This document shows positions 7,232-12,250 of a stretch of DNA of 12,250 nt, piece after piece (positions within the stretch are counted from its first letter, which is position 1; each line of letters opens with the position of its first letter). The stretch comes from Bacillota bacterium (lineage in GTDB: Bacteria > Bacillota > Clostridia > Peptostreptococcales > Anaerovoracaceae): positions 1 to 12,250 of the forward strand of contig JAUNRL010000018.1 of NCBI GenBank assembly GCA_030535715.1. Direction: 5' to 3'. Position numbers and translations under genes: made by a program. Under the pieces are notes generated by a model. It did not search any database and was not told the origin of the DNA. It saw only the letters and a list, made by a program, of their open reading frames with translations.

Positions 7232-7343
7232 TGTTTTTCACCTCCCTGTGGACTTGATGGCGGCAGACTTCTCTGCCGCAAGGATTGATTATCCGCAGCA
7301 CCTTCACCCGGCGGAACAACTTCCTCCCTGCGCGAAAGCGTGC
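7232..7343 (-). promoter_or_regulatory. rpsF 5' leader with two potential hairpins (candidate S6:S18 autoregulatory leader)
   Basis: Between the inferred transcription start and rpsF the RNA can form two hairpins. The first is weak: TCCGC pairs with GCGGA around a 14-nt loop (7292-7315), with a CCG at the 5' end of the structure. The second is strong: GCGGCAGA pairs perfectly with TCTGCCGC around a GAAG loop (7260-7279). Neither is followed by a T-run, so these are not terminators. Many bacteria carry an S6:S18-binding RNA in this leader, recognised by a CCG in a hairpin. I cannot match the consensus in detail, so function is inferred from position. Confidence 0.35.
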
Positions 7344-7349
7344 CTATAT

Positions 7350-7377
7350 ATTATATACGATTTTCCCACAAAAGCAA
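7350..7377 (-). promoter_or_regulatory. Promoter of rpsF-ssb-rpsR
   Basis: On the minus strand, -35 TTGCTT (7377-7372) and -10 TATAAT (7355-7350) are 16 nt apart. An A-rich stretch just upstream could act as an UP element. The -35 begins only 8 nt after the stop codon of the nuclease gene, with no terminator between, so read-through from the pan unit is possible. Transcription would start near 7343. Confidence 0.8.
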
Positions 7378-7385
7378 GATTTTTT

Positions 7386-7805
7386 CTACACCGCCGGCTG
7401 CTGAGTGAACCAGAGCGCCGCGGCGATCATGGCCAGCAGAACGGCCGCGAACAGGAATCTTCTCGCCGGGAACCGTTTCAGAGGGATTTCCTCCCACAGC
7501 TCGATGTCCGTGCGCTCCGCCAGCTGCCGGGCACCTCTGGTAAAGGTGGAGTTGGTCATGACCATTCCCCGGTCGCAGTCGTAGTACTGCTTCCCGGTGA
7601 AGGCCTCCTGCACAGCGGCGTTCCCCACCGGCTTCTGATACAGCTTGCACTGCACCGCGTAGGTCTTTCCCCGGCGCCGGGCCAGAATGTCCACTCCCTG
7701 ATCGCCGGTTGCCCGGGTTACGGTCACCTTCTTGAAGCCGCGGCGGCGCAGATAGTCCGCGCAGTACTCCTCGAACTCGCGGCCGGTCATCTGCCTGCGG
7801 CTCAT
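7386..7805 (-). CDS. Mrr-like restriction-endonuclease-fold protein with a C-terminal membrane anchor
   Basis: The 139-residue product begins with a Mrr_cat-type PD-(D/E)xK nuclease domain (~6-108). It has an N-terminal helix with 'GREFEEYCADYLRRRGF', the catalytic pair Asp39 (GDQGVDIL) and Gln52-x-Lys54 (VQCKLY), then 'PVGNAAVQEAFTGKQYYDC' and 'GMVMTNSTFT'. Residues ~117-134 (FLFAAVLLAMIAAALWF) form a single hydrophobic segment after a basic RFPARR, so the nuclease domain should face the cytoplasm. Its ATG overlaps the panC stop in ATGA, suggesting coupled translation. No methyltransferase or specificity subunit is nearby, so a classical restriction system is not supported. A DNA repair or turnover role is possible; the real substrate is unknown. 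Confidence 0.82.
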   Translation of the reverse strand: MSRRQMTGREFEEYCADYLRRRGFKKVTVTRATGDQGVDILARRRGKTYAVQCKLYQKPVGNAAVQEAFTGKQYYDCDRGMVMTNSTFTRGARQLAERTDIELWEEIPLKRFPARRFLFAAVLLAMIAAALWFTQQPAV

Positions 7806-8671
7806 GACCGGAGCACGTCGATCAGCGGATCGCCGACCAGAAAATTATCGATCAGCCGAGTCTGGCCGATGCGGATCGCCACCGCCACCAGATCCCCGTC
7901 CTTAAGCCGCTCCACCGGCTGCATGGACAGACCGTCCACAGCCTCCACGTAATCTATGTCCGACATGGGTTCTTCCTCCAGTTTCGAGCGAAGCAATCGG
8001 ATCACTTCAGCGCTCTCCGTCTGCCCCGCGGCGATGGCTTCCTGAGCCGCCCGCAGAGAACGGGAAAGCACCCCGGCCGCCTTCCGCTGCGCGGGATCCA
8101 GATAGATGTTGCGGGAACTTTTGGCCAGTCCGTCCTCTTCCCGGACGGTCGGGCAGCCCACCACCTCAAGATTGAAATTCAGATCCCGGACCATCCGGCG
8201 GACCACCGCCAGCTGTTGAGCATCCTTTTTGCCCATGTACATACGGTTGGGGTAGACGATGTTGATCAGTTTGGTCAGCACGGTGCACACGCCCCGGAAC
8301 ATCACCGGCCGGCTTCTGCCGCACAACCCCTCGGAAACCATTGTCATATCCACAAAAGTACAAAAGTCCTCCGCATACATCTCCGATGCGTCCGGCGCGA
8401 AGACCATGTCCACGCCCTCCGCTTCCAGCATCCGGCAGTCCCGCTCGAAATCCCGCGGGTATTTCGCCAAATCCTCCGCCGGACCAAACTGCAAGGGATT
8501 GACAAAAACTGTCGCCACCGTCCGGTCGTTGTCTCGGATGGAAGCCTGCATCAGGGACAGATGTCCCTCGTGAAGATAGCCCATGGTGGGACACAGCCCG
8601 ATGGTCCGGGCTTCCGCCTTCCAGCGATGCACCACAGCTCTCGCTTCCCCGATTGTTTTCGCTATGATCAT
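7802..8671 (-). CDS. panC: Pantothenate synthetase (pantoate--beta-alanine ligase)
   Basis: PanC joins pantoate and beta-alanine using ATP to make pantothenate, the coenzyme A precursor, in the cytoplasm. The 289-residue product has normal length and all nucleotidyltransferase motifs: PTMGYLHEGH at 28-37, FVNPLQFGP at 56-64, YPRDFERD at 71-78, GKKDAQQL at 147-154, and REEDGLAKSSRNIYL at 177-191 (KMSKS-like loop). It starts 17 nt after the panB stop. The ribosome site is weak (AAAGG close to the ATG), which fits translational coupling to panB. The next gene overlaps its stop by 4 nt. No panD, the usual beta-alanine source, is in the window. Confidence 0.97.
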   Translation of the reverse strand: MIIAKTIGEARAVVHRWKAEARTIGLCPTMGYLHEGHLSLMQASIRDNDRTVATVFVNPLQFGPAEDLAKYPRDFERDCRMLEAEGVDMVFAPDASEMYAEDFCTFVDMTMVSEGLCGRSRPVMFRGVCTVLTKLINIVYPNRMYMGKKDAQQLAVVRRMVRDLNFNLEVVGCPTVREEDGLAKSSRNIYLDPAQRKAAGVLSRSLRAAQEAIAAGQTESAEVIRLLRSKLEEEPMSDIDYVEAVDGLSMQPVERLKDGDLVAVAIRIGQTRLIDNFLVGDPLIDVLRS

Positions 8672-8688
8672 CTTGCCTTTGCCCTTTT

Positions 8689-9585
8689 CTAATACAGTCT
8701 GGCCAGATACTCCGGATCGGTCTCGCCGCCGGCCGCTTCCCCGGGATACCGTTCGTCCTTCAGCACCTTCAGCATATCCGGATCGGTCATTTTGAAAGAG
8801 TGCTCCTCGTCGGGGAAGGTTGCCGCCTTCACCTCCGCGTCATAGTCCCGGAAAGCTTTGGTCATCTGCTCGCCGATGTTCCCGAACTGCTTGACGAACT
8901 TGGGCACGAAATCGGTGAACATGCCCAGCATATCCTGATAGACCAGAATCTGTCCGTCGCAGCCGCTGCCTCCGCCGATGCCGATGGTCGGAATCCGGAT
9001 CGCTTTGGATACAAACTCCGCCAGAGGCGCCGGGATGCACTCCAGCACGACGGAAAAAGCACCCGCATCCTGAATCGCGCAGGCATCCTCCAGCAGTTTT
9101 TTCGCCGCGTTCAGGGTCCTGCCCTGCACTTTGTTGCCGCCCAGAGTGTTGATGGACTGAGGCATCAGACCCAAGTGCGCCATGACCGGAATGCCAGCTT
9201 CCGTCATCGCTTTGATCTGCGGACAGACCGTCGCGCCGCCCTCCAGCTTGACCGCGCCTCCCCGGCCTTCCTTCATCAGCCGGCCGGCATTGGTCAGCGC
9301 CTGTTCAACGGAAACCTGATAGGACATAAAGGGCATATCCAGCACCACCAGGGTGTCCCTGCACCCCCTGGCCACTGCTCCGCCATAGGTGATCATGTTC
9401 TCCATGGTCACCGAAAGGGTGTCCGGATAACCGAGCATGGTGTTGCCCAGGGAGTCTCCCACCAGCACCGCATTGATTCCCGCAGCCTCCATCAGTTTGG
9501 CCGTCGAGTAGTCGTAGCAGGTGAGCATGGAGATCTTTTCACCCTTCTGCTTCATCTCCTGAAATGTAACCGCTGTGTTTTTCAT
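8689..9585 (-). CDS. panB: 3-methyl-2-oxobutanoate hydroxymethyltransferase (ketopantoate hydroxymethyltransferase)
   Basis: PanB transfers a one-carbon unit from methylene-tetrahydrofolate to 2-ketoisovalerate, giving ketopantoate. From ATG 9585 it has 298 residues with the expected motifs: [11 protein letters not shown] at 21-31, [12 protein letters not shown] at 42-53 with the metal-binding Asp44, VLDMPFMSY at 81-89 with Asp83, AHLGLMPQS at 136-144, catalytic Glu182 in VLECIP, and [15 protein letters not shown] at 201-215. AGGAGG lies exactly 8 nt before ATG 9585, so a longer version from TTG 9609 is rejected. The C-terminal tail after EEHSFKM is ~30 residues long. It lies 60 nt after the DUF2520 gene with no terminator between, in the order reductase candidate-panB-panC. 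Confidence 0.97.
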   Translation of the reverse strand: MKNTAVTFQEMKQKGEKISMLTCYDYSTAKLMEAAGINAVLVGDSLGNTMLGYPDTLSVTMENMITYGGAVARGCRDTLVVLDMPFMSYQVSVEQALTNAGRLMKEGRGGAVKLEGGATVCPQIKAMTEAGIPVMAHLGLMPQSINTLGGNKVQGRTLNAAKKLLEDACAIQDAGAFSVVLECIPAPLAEFVSKAIRIPTIGIGGGSGCDGQILVYQDMLGMFTDFVPKFVKQFGNIGEQMTKAFRDYDAEVKAATFPDEEHSFKMTDPDMLKVLKDERYPGEAAGGETDPEYLARLY

Positions 9586-9645
9586 CCGTTTGTCCTCCTG
9601 TCCGGTCAACGCGCTGTCGCTGCCGGAGTATGTGAAAACAGTAAT

Positions 9646-10497
9646 TTATACGTTGTTAAGAAACGCCTCCAGTTCCGTATAATCATGGTCGGGGTTTTTC
9701 CTCTTCGCCAGTTTGAGCAGTCTGCCGGACAGCAGCATATAAAGCTGCCGGTCGGCGGGATCGTCTATCTGCGTCAGATGCTTCTTCAGGGTGATCACAT
9801 CGCCCCGCTCCACCGGACCGGTCAGGACGCGGTCGAGGCTGGCCTCAAGTCCGTGCCGGACGTTTCCCGTAACCAGCGGAGTCAGTGCTGAGCGCGCGTC
9901 CTCTTCAGAAAAGCCGCACCGAACCAATTCTTCCACGGCAGCGGAGATCAGCGCCAGCATGTGATTGCTCGCCGTCACCGCGGCCAGATGGTAGAGGGTC
10001 TTGGACGCCGGATCAATGATCTGGTAACGCATACCCGCCTTTTCCAGCAGAGCCTCCATCTCACCGATGCGCTCTTCTTCTCCCTCCAGGGTAAAAAAGG
10101 CATCCACCAGCTCCTGCCAGGACCCGAACCGGTCGCTGACCGCCAGCAGCGGATGAACGGAATATGCGCAGGCGCCCCTGTCCCGCGCTCCGGGAAAGGC
10201 CTCCTGCGAGGATATGCTTCCACTGCAGTGGCAGAGTATTTTTCCATCCAGCGAATACGTGCAGAGTTCCTCGTAAACGGCGTGGATCCGCCGGTCAGGA
10301 ACCGTAATAAAAAGCACATCACAGGCTTCGGCCATGACCTTCAGATCGTCATAGACCGCGCTTGCCGTGAACTGTGCTCCCTCCTCGGCCGCTTTTTCGC
10401 TGCGGTCATAATATCCTGCAATATTTACGCCGCTTTCCTTCAAGTATCTACCCAGCGAGCAGCCGACCTTACCTGCTCCGATAAATCCTGTCTGCAC
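9646..10497 (-). CDS. Rossmann-fold/DUF2520 oxidoreductase, candidate ketopantoate reductase
   Basis: The 283-residue product starts with a Rossmann dinucleotide-binding fold: GFIGAGKVGCSLG at 4-16 (GxGxxG) and 'FITVPDRRIHAVYEEL'. The DUF2520 helical domain follows from ~115 and includes SVHPLLAV at 113-120, a helix with LYHLAAVTASNHMLALI at 168-184, and GPVERGD at 227-233. The start is GTG 10497, with GGAGG about 9 nt upstream. It heads a unit with panB and panC and lacks similarity to classical PanE. As I recall, a protein called PanG with this kind of fold replaces PanE in Francisella and some Firmicutes. The context therefore suggests reduction of ketopantoate to pantoate, but this is inference; family membership is firm. 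Confidence 0.85.
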   Translation of the reverse strand: MQTGFIGAGKVGCSLGRYLKESGVNIAGYYDRSEKAAEEGAQFTASAVYDDLKVMAEACDVLFITVPDRRIHAVYEELCTYSLDGKILCHCSGSISSQEAFPGARDRGACAYSVHPLLAVSDRFGSWQELVDAFFTLEGEEERIGEMEALLEKAGMRYQIIDPASKTLYHLAAVTASNHMLALISAAVEELVRCGFSEEDARSALTPLVTGNVRHGLEASLDRVLTGPVERGDVITLKKHLTQIDDPADRQLYMLLSGRLLKLAKRKNPDHDYTELEAFLNNV

Positions 10498-10514
10498 TGT
10501 ATTCCCTCCGTGGT

Positions 10515-10534
10515 ACGGTTTCTCCGAATACCGT
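10515..10534 (-). promoter_or_regulatory. Hairpin in the leader of the pan unit
   Basis: ACGGT and ACCGT pair around a 10-nt loop near the 5' end of the inferred ~42-nt leader. An overlapping alternative pairs GTGGTAC (10555-10549, across the -10) with GTACCAC (10516-10510). Only one can form in RNA, and the longer repeat could instead be a protein-binding site. No T-run follows, so it is not a terminator. Confidence 0.25.
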
Positions 10535-10545
10535 CCAACGTGCGA

Positions 10546-10574
10546 AGTGTACCACCTGCATCCCGTTTTGTAAA
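10546..10574 (-). promoter_or_regulatory. Promoter of the DUF2520-panB-panC unit
   Basis: On the minus strand, -35 TTTACA (10574-10569) is separated by 17 nt from TACACT (10551-10546), which is preceded by TGG as an extended -10. Transcription would start near 10539, a short leader before GTG 10497. It lies downstream of the two small membrane protein genes, so the pan unit can be transcribed independently. Confidence 0.6.
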
Positions 10575-10609
10575 GGCAATCCCGGCTGAGGCGGCTTTCG
10601 CCCGGTGGC

Positions 10610-10819
10610 TCATGCCGATCCGGTCAGCAAGTATTTGATCCGACTCAGTACGACGATAGCGCCGAAAATTCCCGCTCCGAAGGCGAAGCTGCTCTTCACG
10701 CTGTGTCGCCACACACGCATGAATCCGAAGCCCAGAAGCGCCAGCACAACGGCGCCGGACCACTTCATGACCTCCGGTCTGCTCCCGATCTCCTCCAGTG
10801 TCCGCATGAACTGATCCAT
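10610..10819 (-). CDS. Small membrane protein of unknown function (69 aa)
   Basis: I do not recognise this protein. It has a short amphipathic, charged N-terminus (residues 1-18), one hydrophobic segment at ~20-34 (WSGAVVLALLGFGFM), a basic stretch RVWRHSVKSS at 35-44, and a second hydrophobic segment at ~45-65 (FAFGAGIFGAIVVL). This predicts a two-helix hairpin in the membrane with the basic loop in the cytoplasm. Its ATG lies one base after the TAG of the upstream gene, and a GGAG 8 nt before the ATG overlaps the end of that gene, so translation is probably coupled. It may work with its neighbour as a pair of small membrane proteins. A 112-nt gap with a promoter separates it from the pan unit. 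Confidence 0.72.
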   Translation of the reverse strand: MDQFMRTLEEIGSRPEVMKWSGAVVLALLGFGFMRVWRHSVKSSFAFGAGIFGAIVVLSRIKYLLTGSA

Positions 10820-10820
10820 A

Positions 10821-11066
10821 CTATTTTCTCCCCCAGCCGGCGATGAACACGCCCGCCAGATTCCCGATAATCGTCAGACCAATAAAACTCAGAATATGCA
10901 TCCAGCCTCTGTGGCCGGCGAGGACATATACCGCGCCGGCAATCACCGCCGCAAGCATCAGGATATTGAAGATCCGTGTCACCGTCTCGTTGTTCAGCCG
11001 GCTCAGCAGTCCGGCGACAACCGCAAGCAGCGGCACCCCGATATAAAACAGCATCAGCGTATTCAT
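10821..11066 (-). CDS. Small three-helix membrane protein of unknown function (81 aa)
   Basis: I do not recognise this protein. From ATG 11066 it encodes 81 residues with three hydrophobic segments: MLFYIGVPLLAVVAGLL (5-21), IFNILMLAAVIAGAVYVLA (32-50) and ILSFIGLTIIGNLAGVFIAG (58-77), ending in a basic GWGRK. The frame is open back to 11216, but the extra 50 residues are Arg- and Pro-rich, lie partly upstream of the inferred transcription start, and have no usable ribosome site. ATG 11066 has no Shine-Dalgarno at normal linear distance. A strong AGGAGGT lies 27 nt away, with a hairpin filling most of the gap. Transcription starts from a good promoter at 11110-11138. The gene is followed directly by another small membrane protein gene. 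Confidence 0.7.
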   Translation of the reverse strand: MNTLMLFYIGVPLLAVVAGLLSRLNNETVTRIFNILMLAAVIAGAVYVLAGHRGWMHILSFIGLTIIGNLAGVFIAGWGRK

Positions 11067-11102
11067 GGGTGTCTGCCGGAAGATCTTCCCGGCACCTCCT
11101 CC
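11067..11102 (-). promoter_or_regulatory. Ribosome binding site with a hairpin between Shine-Dalgarno and start codon
   Basis: On the minus strand AGGAGGT (11100-11094) is followed at once by a hairpin (11093-11075): GCCG/CGGC plus GAA/TTC, with one bulged G and a GATC loop. Eight nt (AGACACCC) then lead to ATG 11066. Leaving out the hairpin, the spacing is 8 nt, which is ideal; with the RNA unfolded it is 27 nt. Confidence 0.5.
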
Positions 11103-11109
11103 GAAGGCT

Positions 11110-11138
11110 ATTCTACCAATTCCCCCCGGCGATTGCAA
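11110..11138 (-). promoter_or_regulatory. Promoter of the small membrane protein pair
   Basis: On the minus strand, -35 TTGCAA (11138-11133) and -10 TAGAAT (11115-11110) are exactly 17 nt apart, with TGG immediately before the -10. Transcription would start near 11103, placing the Shine-Dalgarno almost at the 5' end of the mRNA and upholding ATG 11066 as the start. It diverges from the mutY promoter. Confidence 0.7.
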
Positions 11139-11245
11139 GAGGCGGGGCGAAACCGAATGCCGGCGGAACGGGGTTGCCAGCGGCTTGACACATACCTCCC
11201 TGACAATCCGGATCATTGGTGAGTCAGACAGAACGGACTCTGTGG

Positions 11246-11251
11246 TATAAT
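11246..11251 (+). promoter_or_regulatory. Extended -10 promoter for mutY
   Basis: TGGTATAAT is a perfect -10 with the extended TG motif. The best -35 position (GTCAGA, 11223-11228, 17-nt spacing) matches poorly. A 5-bp inverted repeat, GAGTC/GACTC (11221-11240), overlaps the -35 region. Transcription would begin near 11258, giving an ~80-nt leader before ATG 11338. Confidence 0.6.
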
Positions 11252-11337
11252 GTTATCACAGATGACACATACCGTCAGCGCAGGGAAGACAGCTCTGGAA
11301 TTCCCCCGGCGGCGCTGTCCGGGAGGCAAAACGACTC

Positions 11338-12250
11338 ATGACGCAGACAAAAAACCCAACAACCGATCTGGAGCCTGCCCGGCAGCTGCTTCGGTGGTAC
11401 GACGAGAACCGACGGGATCTGCCCTGGCGCAGAGAACCCTCGCCCTACCATGTCTGGCTGTCGGAGATCATGCTGCAGCAGACCCGGGTGGAAGCAGTTC
11501 GGGGATACTATGCACGGTTTCTGGAGCGACTTCCCGATATTCCGTCTCTGGCGCAAGCGGAAGAAGACGTGTACCTGAAGCTCTGGGAGGGGCTGGGATA
11601 CTACAGCCGGGTGCGCAACCTTCACCGCGCAGCCGTGCAGATCACCGAGGAACGGGGCGGCAGGATACCCCGCACGGCGAAGGAGCTCCTTTCCCTTCCC
11701 GGCATCGGGCCCTACACGGCGGCCGCTATCGCCTCCATCTGCTTCGGCGAACGGATTCCGGCCATCGACGGCAATCTGCTGCGGATCTTCGCGCGGATGA
11801 CCGGCTTCGATCAGGACATCAAATCCAGCGCGGCAAAAAAAGAAGCGGCCGCCTATTTCGACGGCCTCTTCCCTGACGACCGGCCCGGCGACGTGAACCA
11901 GGCCCTGATGGATCTGGGCGCCACGGTCTGCCTGCCCCGGGGCACGCCTCTCTGCGGAAACTGTCCCTGGCGCAGCCGGTGCGCTGCTCACCGAAACGGA
12001 ACGGAAGAGCAGTTTCCATTCACCGGTTCGAAAAAGCCGCGCACCATCGAAGAGAAGACCGTGTTTCTCATTTACTACGATCAGCAGCTGGTGCTGCGCA
12101 AGCGGAGTGAAACGGGGCTTCTCGCCGGGCTGTACGAGTTCCCCAACACTCCGGGGACCCTGTCCCGTGCAAAGGCAACGACTTACCTTCGCGATCTTGG
12201 CTTTGACGCCCTGCGTATGCAGGCCCTCCCCCCTGCCCGCCATATCTTCT
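11338..12250 (+). CDS. mutY: A/G-specific adenine DNA glycosylase MutY (3' end beyond window)
   Basis: MutY removes adenine paired with 8-oxoguanine in base excision repair. The window holds 304 codons without a stop. Residues ~10-215 form the helix-hairpin-helix glycosylase domain, with WLSEIMLQQTRVEAV (catalytic Glu), the hairpin LPGIGPYTAAAIAS, and AIDGNLLRI (catalytic Asp). The 4Fe-4S motif follows as C-x7-C-x2-C-x5-C (CLPRGTPLCGNCPWRSRC). E. coli has x6 in the first gap; I recall the longer gap in clostridial relatives. The C-terminal Nudix-like 8-oxoG-reading domain starts near 240 (EEKTVFLIYY) and includes GLLAGLYEFPN before the edge. GGGAGG lies 11 nt before ATG 11338, a slightly long spacing. 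It is the only plus-strand gene. Confidence 0.96.
   Translation, partial: MTQTKNPTTDLEPARQLLRWYDENRRDLPWRREPSPYHVWLSEIMLQQTRVEAVRGYYARFLERLPDIPSLAQAEEDVYLKLWEGLGYYSRVRNLHRAAVQITEERGGRIPRTAKELLSLPGIGPYTAAAIASICFGERIPAIDGNLLRIFARMTGFDQDIKSSAAKKEAAAYFDGLFPDDRPGDVNQALMDLGATVCLPRGTPLCGNCPWRSRCAAHRNGTEEQFPFTGSKKPRTIEEKTVFLIYYDQQLVLRKRSETGLLAGLYEFPNTPGTLSRAKATTYLRDLGFDALRMQALPPARHIF

Noticed and set aside
9586..9609. TTG start eight codons upstream of panB ATG
   Set aside because: The AGGAGG Shine-Dalgarno lies inside this extension, 8 nt before ATG 9585, so the ATG is the start.
8800..9891. Plus-strand open frame of 363 codons opposite panB
   Set aside because: Antisense shadow across panB and the end of the DUF2520 gene; His/Arg/Gln-rich product with no motifs.
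11185..11190. Perfect TTGACA upstream of mutY
   Set aside because: No acceptable -10 lies 16-18 nt downstream, and it is ~55 nt from the TATAAT used at 11246. It is probably chance.
11067..11216. Longer start (ATG 11216) for the 81-residue membrane protein
   Set aside because: The extra 50 residues are Arg/Pro/Gly-rich with no membrane or domain features, and the region contains the promoter whose start near 11103 lies downstream of that ATG.
11929..11982. MutY cysteine spacing C-x7-C rather than the E. coli C-x6-C
   Set aside because: I recall this longer first gap in clostridial MutY proteins, and the remaining spacings are normal, so it is a lineage variant rather than a defect.
11275..12243. 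Minus-strand open frame of 322 codons opposite mutY
   Set aside because: The plus strand encodes MutY with catalytic residues and the iron-sulfur cysteines; the antisense product has no features.

Overview
The window looks like chromosomal housekeeping DNA from a GC-rich member of the Firmicutes (Clostridia-like). The reasons are the gene order rpsF-ssb-rpsR then gdpP-rplI-dnaB, a DnaD-type primosome gene, strong AGGAGG-type ribosome binding sites, a DUF2520 gene beside panB/panC, and the start of a clostridial-style membrane-anchored cell-wall protein. I cannot name a genus. No rRNA, tRNA, CRISPR array, insertion sequence or phage gene is visible.

Layout. All genes except the last are on the minus strand, so they read from right to left. 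At the right edge, mutY (plus strand, cut by the window end) diverges from a two-gene unit of small unrecognised membrane proteins (11066 down to 10610). Next comes a pantothenate unit with its own promoter: a Rossmann/DUF2520 reductase, panB, panC, and a tail-anchored Mrr-like nuclease joined to panC by an ATGA overlap. The ribosomal/ssDNA-binding operon rpsF-ssb-rpsR follows, with a clear promoter, a leader with two possible hairpins, and an intrinsic terminator. Immediately past the terminator a strong extended -10 promoter starts the last unit: gdpP, rplI, dnaB, a DnaD-like protein, and a partial membrane-anchored cell-wall protein that runs off the left edge. The last of these is easy to miss because its reading frame has no stop inside the window.

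How the genes work together. DnaB helicase, the DnaD-like protein and SSB serve the replication fork. S6, S18 and L9 are ribosomal proteins. GdpP hydrolyses c-di-AMP. PanB, PanC and probably the DUF2520 protein supply pantothenate for coenzyme A. MutY removes adenine mispaired with 8-oxoguanine.

The most unusual item is the DnaD-like protein. Its C-terminal ~127 residues look like the N-terminal zinc-binding half of a DnaC/DnaI-type helicase loader, but no AAA+ ATPase domain follows. Other points of interest are a GdpP lacking its membrane helices, a ~245-residue charged cytoplasmic region in front of a predicted cell-wall protein, a hairpin lying exactly between a Shine-Dalgarno sequence and its start codon, and the membrane-anchored nuclease. 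No intergenic stretch exceeds 300 bases; the longest, 11067-11337, holds the two divergent promoters.
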